Shown one piece after another: positions 55,381-64,000 of a stretch of DNA of 64,000 nt. The position numbers were made by a program, and so were the translations under genes. Position 1 is the first letter of the stretch. Each line of letters starts with the position of its first letter. Below the pieces are notes generated by a model. That model saw only the letters and a program-made list of their open reading frames with translations. It was not told the DNA's origin and searched no databases. The stretch is from NCBI GenBank assembly GCA_022478985.1, contig JAKSZP010013293.1, forward strand, positions 62,001 to 126,000, read 5' to 3'. The stretch is from Massospora cicadina (taxonomy: Eukaryota > Entomophthoromycota > Entomophthoromycetes > Entomophthorales > Entomophthoraceae).

Positions 55381-56990
55381 CTAAGCGAGATAAATTTTTT
55401 TTACTTTATTAGTTAGAAATGAGGGAGATTTATAAGGGTAGATGTTGGCAGTTTTTTGTGAGGATTTTCGTGATTCACCTGAGGTAAGATCTTTCATATT
55501 TGATAAGCAATTTTGCTGATTATTGTTGCTATACTTGTGATGGTCAGATCTGATAAGTTTCTTATTAGATGAGATCGACCTTCTTGTGTGATGCTTTGCC
55601 ACATAAGATTGCTTAGCTCCCCCTTCAGAGGAGGCTGATAACTCCAAAGGGTTGATTGTTGGTTTATCTGAGAATCTGTTATTTCCAACAGGGAATTTAC
55701 AATCTCATTAGACTGAGATACCTAATCTACATATTGATTATTTTTGGTTATCACAGCTGAATCCCCAATAATGCCCCCCATAAGATTCTGCCTAGGGGGC
55801 ACATAATTAAAAAGAAACCTACTATGAACTCTATTGATAACAGTACCAGTATCAATAGCTGCAATAAAGTATTCAATACCCTGACGATAAATAATATGGT
55901 AAGGACCTGCCCATATGTGTCAAGTTTGTGAATCTCTCCTCCCAGTCTAAGATGATAGAAGAGTACAAGAACCTGACTTTATATTTAAGTAGCATAGGTT
56001 TACTAGCGCTGGTTCAAGTCCCTCTTTTAAGGTTGTATCAGCAAGGGAACTTGAAGCTAAAGTTTGTACTAGAATAATTTCATCAGCTAGTCTCCTCATA
56101 ACTAAATCAATAGTTTGCGGGGTAGCATCATTAAGTATAGGTTGTACACTTGAGGGCAGAATAAGATCCTGACCATAAAGAGCCTTAAAAGGAGACTTTC
56201 CAATTATGCGATGGTAGCTAACCCCTTTGGCTAACATTACACTAAGTAGATAGAGATTCCATCTAAAAGGATTATTAAAGGCAATCTTTCAAAGAATGGC
56301 TACAAGGGTACCATTTGCATATTTAACTGCAACATTAGTAGAAGGATTGTAAGGGGACATAAAATACTGATAGGTACCCATTAACTTAGTAAGCTCAGAT
56401 ATCACCTGAGAAATGAAGTTAGTCCCATTATCTGATAGTAGAACTTTGGGGCTACCATTACTGGTGAAAACTTGTTTAAAAAGGAAGTATGCAGTAGCCT
56501 TAGTGGTCACCGTGGAAAAAGAGATAGCTTCAATCCATTAGGAAAATGGTCGATAGCTAATATAGTATTGATGTCCATAAGTGACAGTAGGGAGAGGGCC
56601 CAGCACATTGTTACTCATAGTAGAAAAAGGCTCTGAAGGTCCCACAATTTTGTGTTGGTAATCGGTTTTCCACCACATTGTTGTTGGCAAGTGAGACTAG
56701 TTTCCAACAAATCGTGTACAGATTCCAGAATGTTATCCCAGTAACAATGATTTTTCAACCACTGAAGGTCCTAGAGACGGCTCCATGCCCTACAGTTTGA
56801 TGAATTTCCATAATAGTATCAGTCCTTGCAGAGGGTTTAATAAAAGGCAATTTCTGGATCCCAACTTCTTGTATAAGGAACCTTCTTTAACCTGAGTATC
56901 CTTAGTTAAGTATTTTAGCTTCAATATAACATCTTTATATTCATGATACCAGAGCTCAGGTCTACCAATCAGGTTATAGATTCAATCATT
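55381..56990 (-). pseudogene. Integrase of TE-10 (family beta), broken
   Basis: Minus strand. Zinc region near 56830: MEIHQTVGHGAVSRTFSG. Core: TILAIDHFPNGLKL (Asp present, about 56555), VLLSDNGTNFISQVISELTK (Asp present, 56450), NVAVKYANGTLVAIL, where Glu has become Lys (56330). The 56237-55947 frame continues MLAKGVSYHRIIGKSPFKAL. The C-terminal tail runs through EYFIAAIDTGTVINRVHSRF near 55880 and ends with a Ser/Lys-rich stretch and stop at 55381. No 3' LTR follows; TE-9 ends immediately to the left in the opposite sense. Confidence 0.75.
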
Positions 56991-58484
56991 TTCATCAAAG
57001 AATAACATTAGTTTAGGTAATTGAGAAAATCCATCAGCATTTTGGTTTATTGCTCCAGTGCGGTGTTAAATTGCAAGGTCATAATTCTGGATCTTTAACG
57101 CCCATCTAGCTAAGCGCCCATCAGGATTCTTTATTTGTTGCAACCATTTCAAGAAAGCGTGATCTGTGATGATAGTGAAATGTTTGTCATAGAAGTAAGG
57201 AAAAAAATGCTTGATGGCGGATGAGACTGTGAGGCATTCTCTCTCAGTGATGCTATAATTATGTTCTGCCTTAGAAATGGTTTTACTATAGTAAGTGATG
57301 GGGTGATCAACTAGATTGGTATCATGTTGAGCCAAAATAGCCACAATACCAATATCACTGGCATTGGTAAATAAGAAAAGAGTATTGGAAAAATTAAGGA
57401 TGGACTAAATTGGTGCATTAACTAAGGTTTGGCACAAAAGATTGAAAGCTTGCTGCTGCAATTCTTACCATATGAAAGGGACTTCCTCGACCATCTAGTA
57501 CTAAAAAAAAAGAAAGGGACTTCCTCGGCAATAAGTAAACTAAAGGCTCTGCAATCTCAGCAAAATGAGGGATGAATTGTCAATAATAACCAACTATCCC
57601 TAGAAACAATTTAGTATGGCGCAAAAATTAAGGTACAGGCATGTCCAAAATAGCATTTATCTTATTAAATAAGGGTAAAATATTATTGTGATTAACTTTA
57701 TGGCCTAAGAATTCCATCTCAGTCTTGAAAAAAGCACACTTAAATGGTTTTAGCTTAAGTGAAGCACTATGAATCTGAACAAATACTTCCTTTAATTAAG
57801 CCAAATGCTCATTAAAAGTGCTAGTGAAAACATTAACATCATCTAAATATACCAAAACACAAGAAAGTTTTAAATCCCCAAACAAGCTATCCATATCTCT
57901 TTTAAAATTAGCAGGGGCATTAAAAAGCCCCTGCAGCATACGAGTGGGCTCAAATAATCCCTCACTGGAGATTAAAGCGCATTTTTGACAGTCTTCCAGA
58001 GCCAGGTTAATTTGCCATTAGCCACTCACAAGGTCCATAGTTGAGAAGAATTGTGCCTTAGAAAATAGTCTTAATTAATCATCAATGCGAGGTAGAGGGT
58101 AAGAATTCTTTTGAGTAACAGCATTGAGCTGACAATAGTCCATAACCACTCTATGACCCCCTTCCTTTTTCTGGATGAGTAGTAGAGAAGAAGCCCATAA
58201 ACACTTAGAAGGTTTAGTAGCCCCGCATCAAGGAGTTGTTTCAATCCCACTGAGACTTGAACCTCCTCAACTTTAGGTTTGTGATAGGGCTGAGCTCAAA
58301 TAGGGGGAGTATCCCCAGCTTTCACCTGATACTGCACATCTTTCGTTAGCCCAAAATCACCAGGACCTTTGGCAAATATATCCGCATACTCTTCAATAAG
58401 AGCCTTAGCTTCTTGCTGTTGTTCTAGAGTAAGCGAATCTCCAAATTCAACATCAATTCTAGCAATGATAAGGGGATCTTCCAA
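56991..58484 (-). pseudogene. Reverse transcriptase and RNase H of TE-10, broken
   Basis: The linker is at 58484-58296 (QQQEAKALIEEYADIFAKGP, then DFGLTKDVQYQV). Reverse transcriptase follows at about 58200-57700 with VLVYLDDVNVFTSTF at about 57860-57820: the YLDD catalytic motif is intact. KCAFFKTEMEFLGHKVN follows. RNase H at 57375-57066 has TNASDIGIVAILAQ (first Asp changed to Asn), ITERECLTV and IITDHAFLKWLQQ. A SINE-like insertion lies between the two domains. Stops near 58080 and elsewhere. Confidence 0.8.
57490..57511 (+). mobile_element. 22 bp A-tailed SINE-like insertion in TE-10
   Basis: GAAAGGGACTTCCTCG at 57474-57489 is repeated exactly at 57512-57527, a 16 bp target duplication. 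The insert is ACCATCTAGTACTAAAAAAAAA. Its 3' end matches those at 4246-4260 (complement) and 35654-35700. Confidence 0.65.
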
Positions 58485-59508
58485 CCTAAAAACACGTAAA
58501 CCCCAAATCCTGAGATGGATAAAATTTCACTCACAGGAGTAGGCCGCACATATGCGATGGGATTAATTTTGATTCAATCACATAAGTCAATAAGTGGTAT
58601 TAGCTAGTAAGACTAAAACAGTCCCATTGTAAGTGGGATCAAGGATACCAGGGCAGGTTAAAGCCTCCAAATGAGAGGGATTTCTGTTAATAAGAAATAT
58701 CTAATACATGATCAGCGGGTACAAATACTAGTACTCCAGTATCAATTATGACTTGAGCTTTTGGAGGAATAGAAATCGGATTGTTAGAATATAAAGGCAT
58801 CTTTTCAGAGGCACAAGCTGATGGAGGTGGAAGTATAGTCATCAATCACAAACTCAGTATTTAAGACAATAGATAGAAGTGGGATATTCCAAGAAGCAAA
58901 CGTGTCATTTGAGCTTGCCTTTGCTAGTGGATCCAGCTTGTAAAATTAAAGGTAATTGGTACCCAATTAAAGAAAGGTAGTTGTCCTTAAGACTGATTAT
59001 CACATCTCTTCAATGAGAAATTTGTTCCAAATATTAAGTCATAGAAGTTGTTGTCCAAAACTACTACAGGGGCCAAAACAACAAGCTTCCCAAAGACCAT
59101 TGGAGGGAAAAATAAGCTCCTATAGATCTAGTGTATGAAGGACCAGCAGTTCCATAGTCTTAAAAGTGGTTTAAGTCTGGCTCCACTTTAATTTTTTTCA
59201 TAAATCTGGACGAGATCACATTTATGGGCGACCTCATATCAATGATAGCCAAAACTTTCACTTCTTGCACTGTAACTTCCACCCTGGCCACATTAGTGCC
59301 AAAGTGTGAGATTGAAAATACTGAGGGACTAAAGGGGTGAATTGAATTAAAAGAAAAAAAAATCGTAAGAAGAAATAGAATCTTTGTTGGCTTAATTCAT
59401 CAAGGATACTAAGTTCAACAGGAGCAGATATTACATAAAAATCTTTAGGAGTATTAAAAGATTTTGATTGAGGCACAGGAGGTAGGTCAGCACAGGGAGC
59501 CTCATGCC
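58485..59508 (-). pseudogene. Protease region of TE-10, cut by TE-11
   Basis: The minus strand near 59260-59130 reads VLAIIDMRSPINVISSRFMK, then KIKVEPDLNHF. The aspartyl motif DTGA is DMRS, so it is inactive. Fragments of the second half of the protease follow toward 58700. Upstream (59476-59258) the frame reads PQSKSFNTPKDFYVISAPVE, a gag-protease linker. It stops at 59508, where the TE-11 LTR begins; gag must lie beyond the window. Confidence 0.65.
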
Positions 59509-59999
59509 TATTATAAGTTTGGCAGTATTCAATAAATATGCCGGTGAAATTTACACAGGGTTAACCCACTGAGTAATAGGGACCAATGATATGATGATCG
59601 CTGCCCTCAAAACAACAGAATAACTAAATAAATACAGAGAACTTGCTCCCACAACCTCATTTATTAAATGTACTACAATACCGCAGATTCTTCTTATTCC
59701 GCTTTTCTCTAACTTTCTTACCAACAACCCTTCTTGATCATCTCGTCTCGCCAATATTGTAGTGGCTTTGGATGCTATGACTTGCATGGCTTAGTAATTT
59801 AATTCGCCATATCTTATTGGATCCGTCAATTCTTTATTCATTAATTTCACAATCGCCTAATTTGAGGCAATTCCCCAATAACTTAATATTGCCTCAATTC
59901 GAGGCACTAAAATTACCATTACCATATCAAATCTTGATGGATTCTATTCATTTTGCCATAATGACCTCAGGCTTATCATCTGATCATATCAAATTTACA
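59509..59999 (-). repeat. 3' LTR of TE-11 (491 bp)
   Basis: On the minus strand it begins TGTAAATTTGATATG and ends ACTGCCAAACTTATAATA, matching the gag-start end of TE-8 (CTGCCCGAACTTATAACA). It contains a perfect hairpin GCCTCAATTCGAGGC at 59891-59905 and a related GCCTAATTTGAGGC just upstream. Similar to the TE-3 LTRs over its length. Confidence 0.85.
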
Positions 60000-60018
60000 A
60001 TATTACCCCCTCCTTGAC
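60000..60018 (-). other. Polypurine tract of TE-11
   Basis: The minus strand reads TCAAGGAGGGGGTAATAT just before the LTR; the 13 base core AAGGAGGGGGTAA is identical to TE-8. Confidence 0.8.
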
Positions 60019-61200
60019 TGGATAATAAGGATTCTATTGTTTGTATGGCCAGAGGAACTTCACATGAACTTGGTTAATGATCTGACCGCTAGTAGGGTCC
60101 TTAAAGGTTTATGCATCTATACCTGTCTTCTCAATGACTTCGAATGGCCAGATCCAGATACTGGCCAGCTTATGTTTCCAGCCAAATCAATATTGATCAT
60201 GGAATAGGACCATGTCTCCATCTTTGAACTGTGCTAGGTCAATCCATCATACCTGATTAGCAGCCTTGCTTTTGATTCTCTTGGCTATGCTTAACGAGTA
60301 TGCTTCAGTTTGTAATTTAATCAGCGTATTCATTAGGACAGTCAAATTGCATTGTGGATCCATACCTTTAGTGTCCTCTACACAAGCATATAAGAGGGCG
60401 GGCAGAGCGGGGTGCCATCCATAAAGCAATTGGATTGGGCTTTTCCCCATGGTGGAAAGATAACTAATATTCTAAGCAAAGACAGCGGTGGAAAAAGGGA
60501 GCTCCAGTCTGAGGGTCAATTTGCTACTAATTTATGGAGTATGTTCACTAAAGTCCCATTGACCTGCTCCACCATTCCATTGAATTTGGGATGGTATGGG
60601 GTTGTCAAAATCCCTTGGATGGCCATTAGCTCATTAAGCTTTATAAGAATGTTGGAAGTGAAGTTAGTTCCGTTTTCAGTAAGGATGAACTTGGACAACC
60701 ATGTTGATAAATTATACACTCCATGACAAACTTGGCCACCATTAGCACCCTTTCCCTAAATCACTTATTGGACGCGCCTCAACTCACCTGGTCAAGTGGT
60801 CTATTGCTACTAAGACTTATGTAGACCGGTTTGCCCCTGTTGGTAAGGGACCCACCACATCAATTGAAACAGTGTGCCAGGCGAAGTGTGGCTTCACTAA
60901 CTTGTATGAAGTCTTATGGTAGAACAGCTTTTCCACTTGGCACTGGTGACAGGGTGAGATAGTATCAAGTACATCGAAGTTCATGCTTTCCCAGTAATAC
61001 CAAGGTCGCAATAATTCCATGAACTTATGTACTCCACCATGTTCAACTGCTTGGTGTGCGCTTATAATAATATTTGGGCGGGCGGAAGGTTTTGGAATAT
61101 TCACGGTAGTGTCCCCTATCCATTTATGCAATTCTCCACTTTTCTGGAATGTATTTGCCCTAATTTTGTCCAATACCTTTATGACTGGGGGCGGTTCATC
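60019..61200 (-). pseudogene. Integrase of TE-11, broken
   Basis: Zinc region in the 61344-60817 frame: SAHQAVEHGGVHKFMELLRP and CHQCQVEKLFYHKTSYKLV, so HHCC is complete. Core: VLVAIDHLTR (about 60810, Asp present), then [20 protein letters not shown], where the second catalytic Asp is Glu, and [17 protein letters not shown] with Glu present. The C-terminal frame 60450-60247 has SPIQLLYGWHPALPALLYA. A frameshift near 60750 splits it. Confidence 0.85.
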
Positions 61201-62580
61201 ATTGTACTTGCCACTAAGCATCTTATTGAACATAATATTGCTCAGATCTATCATAACTGCAATTGTGGGTAATCTCAATAAACAATTGGCATTCTGGTGT
61301 TTTGCTCCAGGTCGATGCAAAATTTCAAAATTATATGCCTGCAATTTAAGAGCCCATCAAAATAGACGCCCTTCTGGTTCTTTAAGATGTTGTAAGCAGC
61401 GTAGCGAGGCATGATTCATTATAACTTTGAATTTTACTCCATTCAAGTACACCCAAAATTGTTTATAGGCGTAAATCACCGCTAAACACTCGCGCTCAGT
61501 CACAGTATAATTGCGTTCATGACTGTTCAAGCTATGACTGCAATATGCTACAGGATGCTCTTCCCCTACCTCATCTGTTTGGGATAGGACTGCTCCTACA
61601 TCAGTAAGGGATGCATCCATCTGAACAATGAACTCTTTTTCAAAATTGGGATAGTGTAACACTGGTGCACTGGTTAACGCAACTCGAAGCATATCAAAAG
61701 TGCATTGCTGTTGCTCAGTCTATTCAAACATAATGTCCTTTTTTTATAAAACTTGAATAGCAGGCCCCCAATACAGCTGAAGTTAGGGATGAAGCGCTTT
61801 TAATAGCTGACCATTCCCAAAATACCTGTATATCCCGCTTGCTGTTGGGCGGAGTCATTTTACATATAGCTTCCACCTTGGCTGGTTGAGGTCACAACCC
61901 TGTGGCGTCAACTAAAAACCCCAGGCACTTCAGCTGTCCTTAAAGAAGTGGCATTTCTGAGGTTCTATCTTTATGTTGGCCTCAGAGAGCTGGAGGAATA
62001 CATCTTCTAAATGATTGAGGTGTTCCAAGAAGGTTTGGGAGAAAACATTAATGTCATCAAGGTATACAATGACACATGACAGTTTTAGGTCCCCCAGAAT
62101 AGTATCCATTGCTCGTTGAAACGTGGCTAGGGCGTTACACAGCCCTTGTGGCATCCGAGTTGGTTGAATTTGACCTTTGGAAGTGATAACAACGCACTTT
62201 TCCTGCTCCACCAATGGCAACTCGATTTGCCAATAATCCAAGATCAGGTCCATAGCTGAGAATAAACGAGCTCCCCTAGCCAATCTAAAGTGTTGTCAAT
62301 CAGTGGTAAGGGATAGGAGTCTTTTTTGGTGATGCTGCTGAGCTTTTGGTAGTCTATTACTACGCAGTTGGTGCTGTACTTCTTTTTAACAATCATAATG
62401 AGTGAAGCCCATGGACTCTTCGATGGTTCAAGCATCCCTTGCACTAATATCTTGTCAATTTCCTCGTTAACTACTCCTTCTGCCACCCTTGATTGGCGGA
62501 TTGGCCTTGACCTGATGGGAGGGTGATCTCTAGTGTCCAGCCTATGAACCACCCCGCGCACATCCTAAAATTGTGGTCAT
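61201..62580 (-). pseudogene. Reverse transcriptase and RNase H of TE-11, broken
   Basis: Frame 62561-62244: GMLEPSKSPWASLIMIVKKK, VIDYQKLSSITKKDSYP. Frame 62283-61930: AMDLILDYWQIELPLVEQEK, MPQGLCNALATFQRAMD, VIVYLDDINVFSQTF, with YLDD intact. RNase H 61692-61357: FIVQMDASLTDVGAVLSQTD, TERECLAVIYAYKQF, VIMNHASLRC (third acidic residue Asp changed to Asn). Then the linker HRPGAKHQNANCLLRLP. Only a few frame breaks separate these, so this is the best-preserved pol in the window. Confidence 0.9.
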
Positions 62581-63500
62581 CAACAACGAAAATCTCCTTA
62601 TAATTTTGAAATAAAGCGATTTCCCTATCCTTCTGTGTTTATGATAGCCCCATTAATTTGTCGCGCAATACTACTGCCATTATATTGAGCTGCAGTTTAA
62701 AGGCAGATCAAATTCCTCCAGTGACCCAAAGTCTTGAACTGAACTAACCTCCTCAATGGGGATAAAGTGCAAGTATGCCACTATTTGGTGGCGGCAGATT
62801 TGCAGTGTACCATTTGTAAATTTGCAAGCAAAACTTTGATCTCCCCCTGCCCTGGTATAATACCTGGGTCTACGTGAGGCTTAAACCTCAACTGCTGATA
62901 TGGCCCAATAATTTCCCCATAGAGTCCATCTGGAACTTCTATCACCAAGTCAGTGATTACAATAACTTGATGCCCGGATGGAATTGATATAGGTCCAGCA
63001 GCTCAGAGCAGCAGCCCTTAAATTAATAAATCTTTTGTGGAAGGGCCCGGGTTTTGCCCTTTAACTAATTGTAGCGCACTGGGATTACTCCGTCACTATA
63101 AGCTAGATTGATATTCCCCATATGCACCGGATCATTTGGCACTCAGCTAGAGGTGAAGTGATTTGGGATCCTCTGACCCAATATTTAAAAAGTCTGGTCT
63201 ATCATATTGATAACAGCCCCATAGTGTTGTAAGAAGGCGGTTCCAATCAGCAGATCATAATGGCTATTCAGTAACACTATAGCTGGGGCTACCACAACAA
63301 TAGACCCAAACTGCAACGAAAGTGCACTGTATGCTCCCTCAGAGACTGTGTTATCCGCTCCAGCAGTTCCATATACCATCTGATGGTCCACGTCCGGTTT
63401 TAATGATAATTTGGCCACCAACTTGATGGAGACTATATTGACAGGGGCACCTGTATCTATGATGGCACGAACACAGGTTTTATCTACAACAAGGTCACAG
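62581..63500 (-). pseudogene. Protease of TE-11, broken
   Basis: Minus strand near 63465-63430: CVRAIIDTGAPVNIVSIKLV, with the DTGA motif intact. The 63421-63185 frame goes on with EGAYSALSLQFGSIVVVAPA and LLIGTAFLQHYGAVINM. The linker to reverse transcriptase (62580-63180) has matches to TE-3 such as the VHMGNINLAY region, with stops. Confidence 0.8.
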
Positions 63501-64000
63501 TAAGTACATTCGGAGTAAGATGAAGCTTGACTTTTGTAACATAGGCATTTATGGCATCTCTGTTTTCAAGAAACCCACAATCCCCTCGCCTATACTGGGG
63601 TATTGTGTGGTAATAGTGTTGACTGGATGAGCGACGCTTACCACATGCAAGAAAGGGGCATCAGAGGAGGGGTCCAACTTTTTTAGGTGAAACTTGGTCA
63701 AACATCTGGCAAGCATACAGCTCAACCTGCAACTGGGACCCCTCTTCAGCCATAGCCGCAGACTGCACTTGTGTCAAAATATTCACCCCTCCAACTGGCT
63801 GCTGATATAAAATTGACACATCAGCCAAGGGATCTTCCACTGAGTGTACAGGGATACTTTCAGGTGGGACATCTTGAATTAAATTAGCAGAAGTAGAGAA
63901 GCCCATTTCTACTCAGCTCTGACTTTTCCCTGATTGTACTGTCCCTGCGGGAGGAAATAACCCCACCAATGAAGACAACTTCTGGCCAAGTTCCCTGAAC
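63501..64000 (-). pseudogene. End of gag and start of protease frame of TE-11
   Basis: The 63906-63661 frame reads VEDPLADVSILYQQPVGGVN and ILTQVQSAAMAEEGSQLQVE, YACQMFDQVS, the gag-protease linker shared with TE-8. At the window edge (63950-64000) the minus strand reads GNLARSCLHWW, the last half of a zinc knuckle in which the His is Asn. The rest of gag and the 5' LTR lie outside. Confidence 0.7.

Larger units (their letters stand above)
59509..64000 (-). mobile_element. TE-11: Ty3/gypsy element (family alpha), 5' end outside the window
   Basis: Minus-strand element with 3' LTR 59509-59999, purine tract, integrase, RNase H, reverse transcriptase, protease and the end of gag reaching 64000. 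It has the same arrangement as TE-3 and very similar proteins, and fewer frame breaks. It is inserted in the TE-10 gag-protease region; ATGCC (59504-59508) should recur at its far end if it has an intact target duplication. Confidence 0.85.

Noticed and set aside
1..64000. tRNA, rRNA and CRISPR arrays.
   Set aside because: None seen. The primer-binding sites are only complementary to a tRNA 3' end, and the repeats are LTRs and short duplications, not spaced arrays.

Overview
This window is eukaryotic and consists almost entirely of decayed LTR retrotransposons. I found no intact cellular gene, rRNA, tRNA or CRISPR array. The recognisable coding sequence is Ty3/gypsy gag-pol broken by stops and frameshifts. 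Two chromodomain elements resemble the Tf1/sushi chromovirus branch, which is common in fungi (and some vertebrates). With the moderately A+T-rich, transposon-packed sequence this suggests a large, repeat-rich fungal genome (a rust-like genome would fit), but the host is inferred, not proven.

Three families are named here. Family alpha (TE-3, 5, 6, 7, 8, 11) has LTRs of about 0.5 kb, a primer site beginning TGGTGCTCACTA, and an integrase HHCC followed by an AIDHLTRW-type core. Family beta (TE-2, 9, 10) is a different Ty3/gypsy pol. Family gamma (TE-1, 4) is a chromovirus with LTRs of 1.6-1.7 kb starting TGTAAGTC and a C-terminal chromodomain.

Layout. 1-3269: 3' half of TE-1 (gamma, +), inserted in TE-2. 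3270-5350 and 12429-about 13880: TE-2 (beta, +), with an unexplained 1.2 kb and then full-length TE-3 (alpha, -, 6521-12428) between the two parts. 13881-16274: unassigned. 16275-24511: full-length TE-4 (gamma, -). 24512-about 51000: a four-level nest of alpha elements. TE-5 (+) is split in its protease by TE-6 (+, 26223-47876). TE-6 is split in its RNase H by TE-7 (-, 31497-44120). TE-7 is split just upstream of its RNase H by TE-8 (+, 33619-40187), whose gag carries a 47 bp SINE-like insertion. A solo LTR (48670-49270) also sits in the TE-5 reverse transcriptase. 51001-52840: mostly unassigned. 52840-55375: TE-9 (beta, +). 55381-59508: TE-10 (beta, -), tail to tail with TE-9. 59509-64000: TE-11 (alpha, -), inserted in TE-10 and running off the window.

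The two points most worth following are (1) five tiny A-tailed insertions sharing a CTAGTRCTAAAAA 3' end, three with perfect 15-18 bp target-site duplications, which look like severely 5'-truncated copies of a tRNA-related SINE; and (2) the alpha family layout, in which the LTR, fixed by a 5 bp target duplication, contains the gag start codon so that the primer-binding site lies inside the gag reading frame. Coordinates of LTR ends come from hand alignment of paired copies; domain limits in the decayed genes are approximate.
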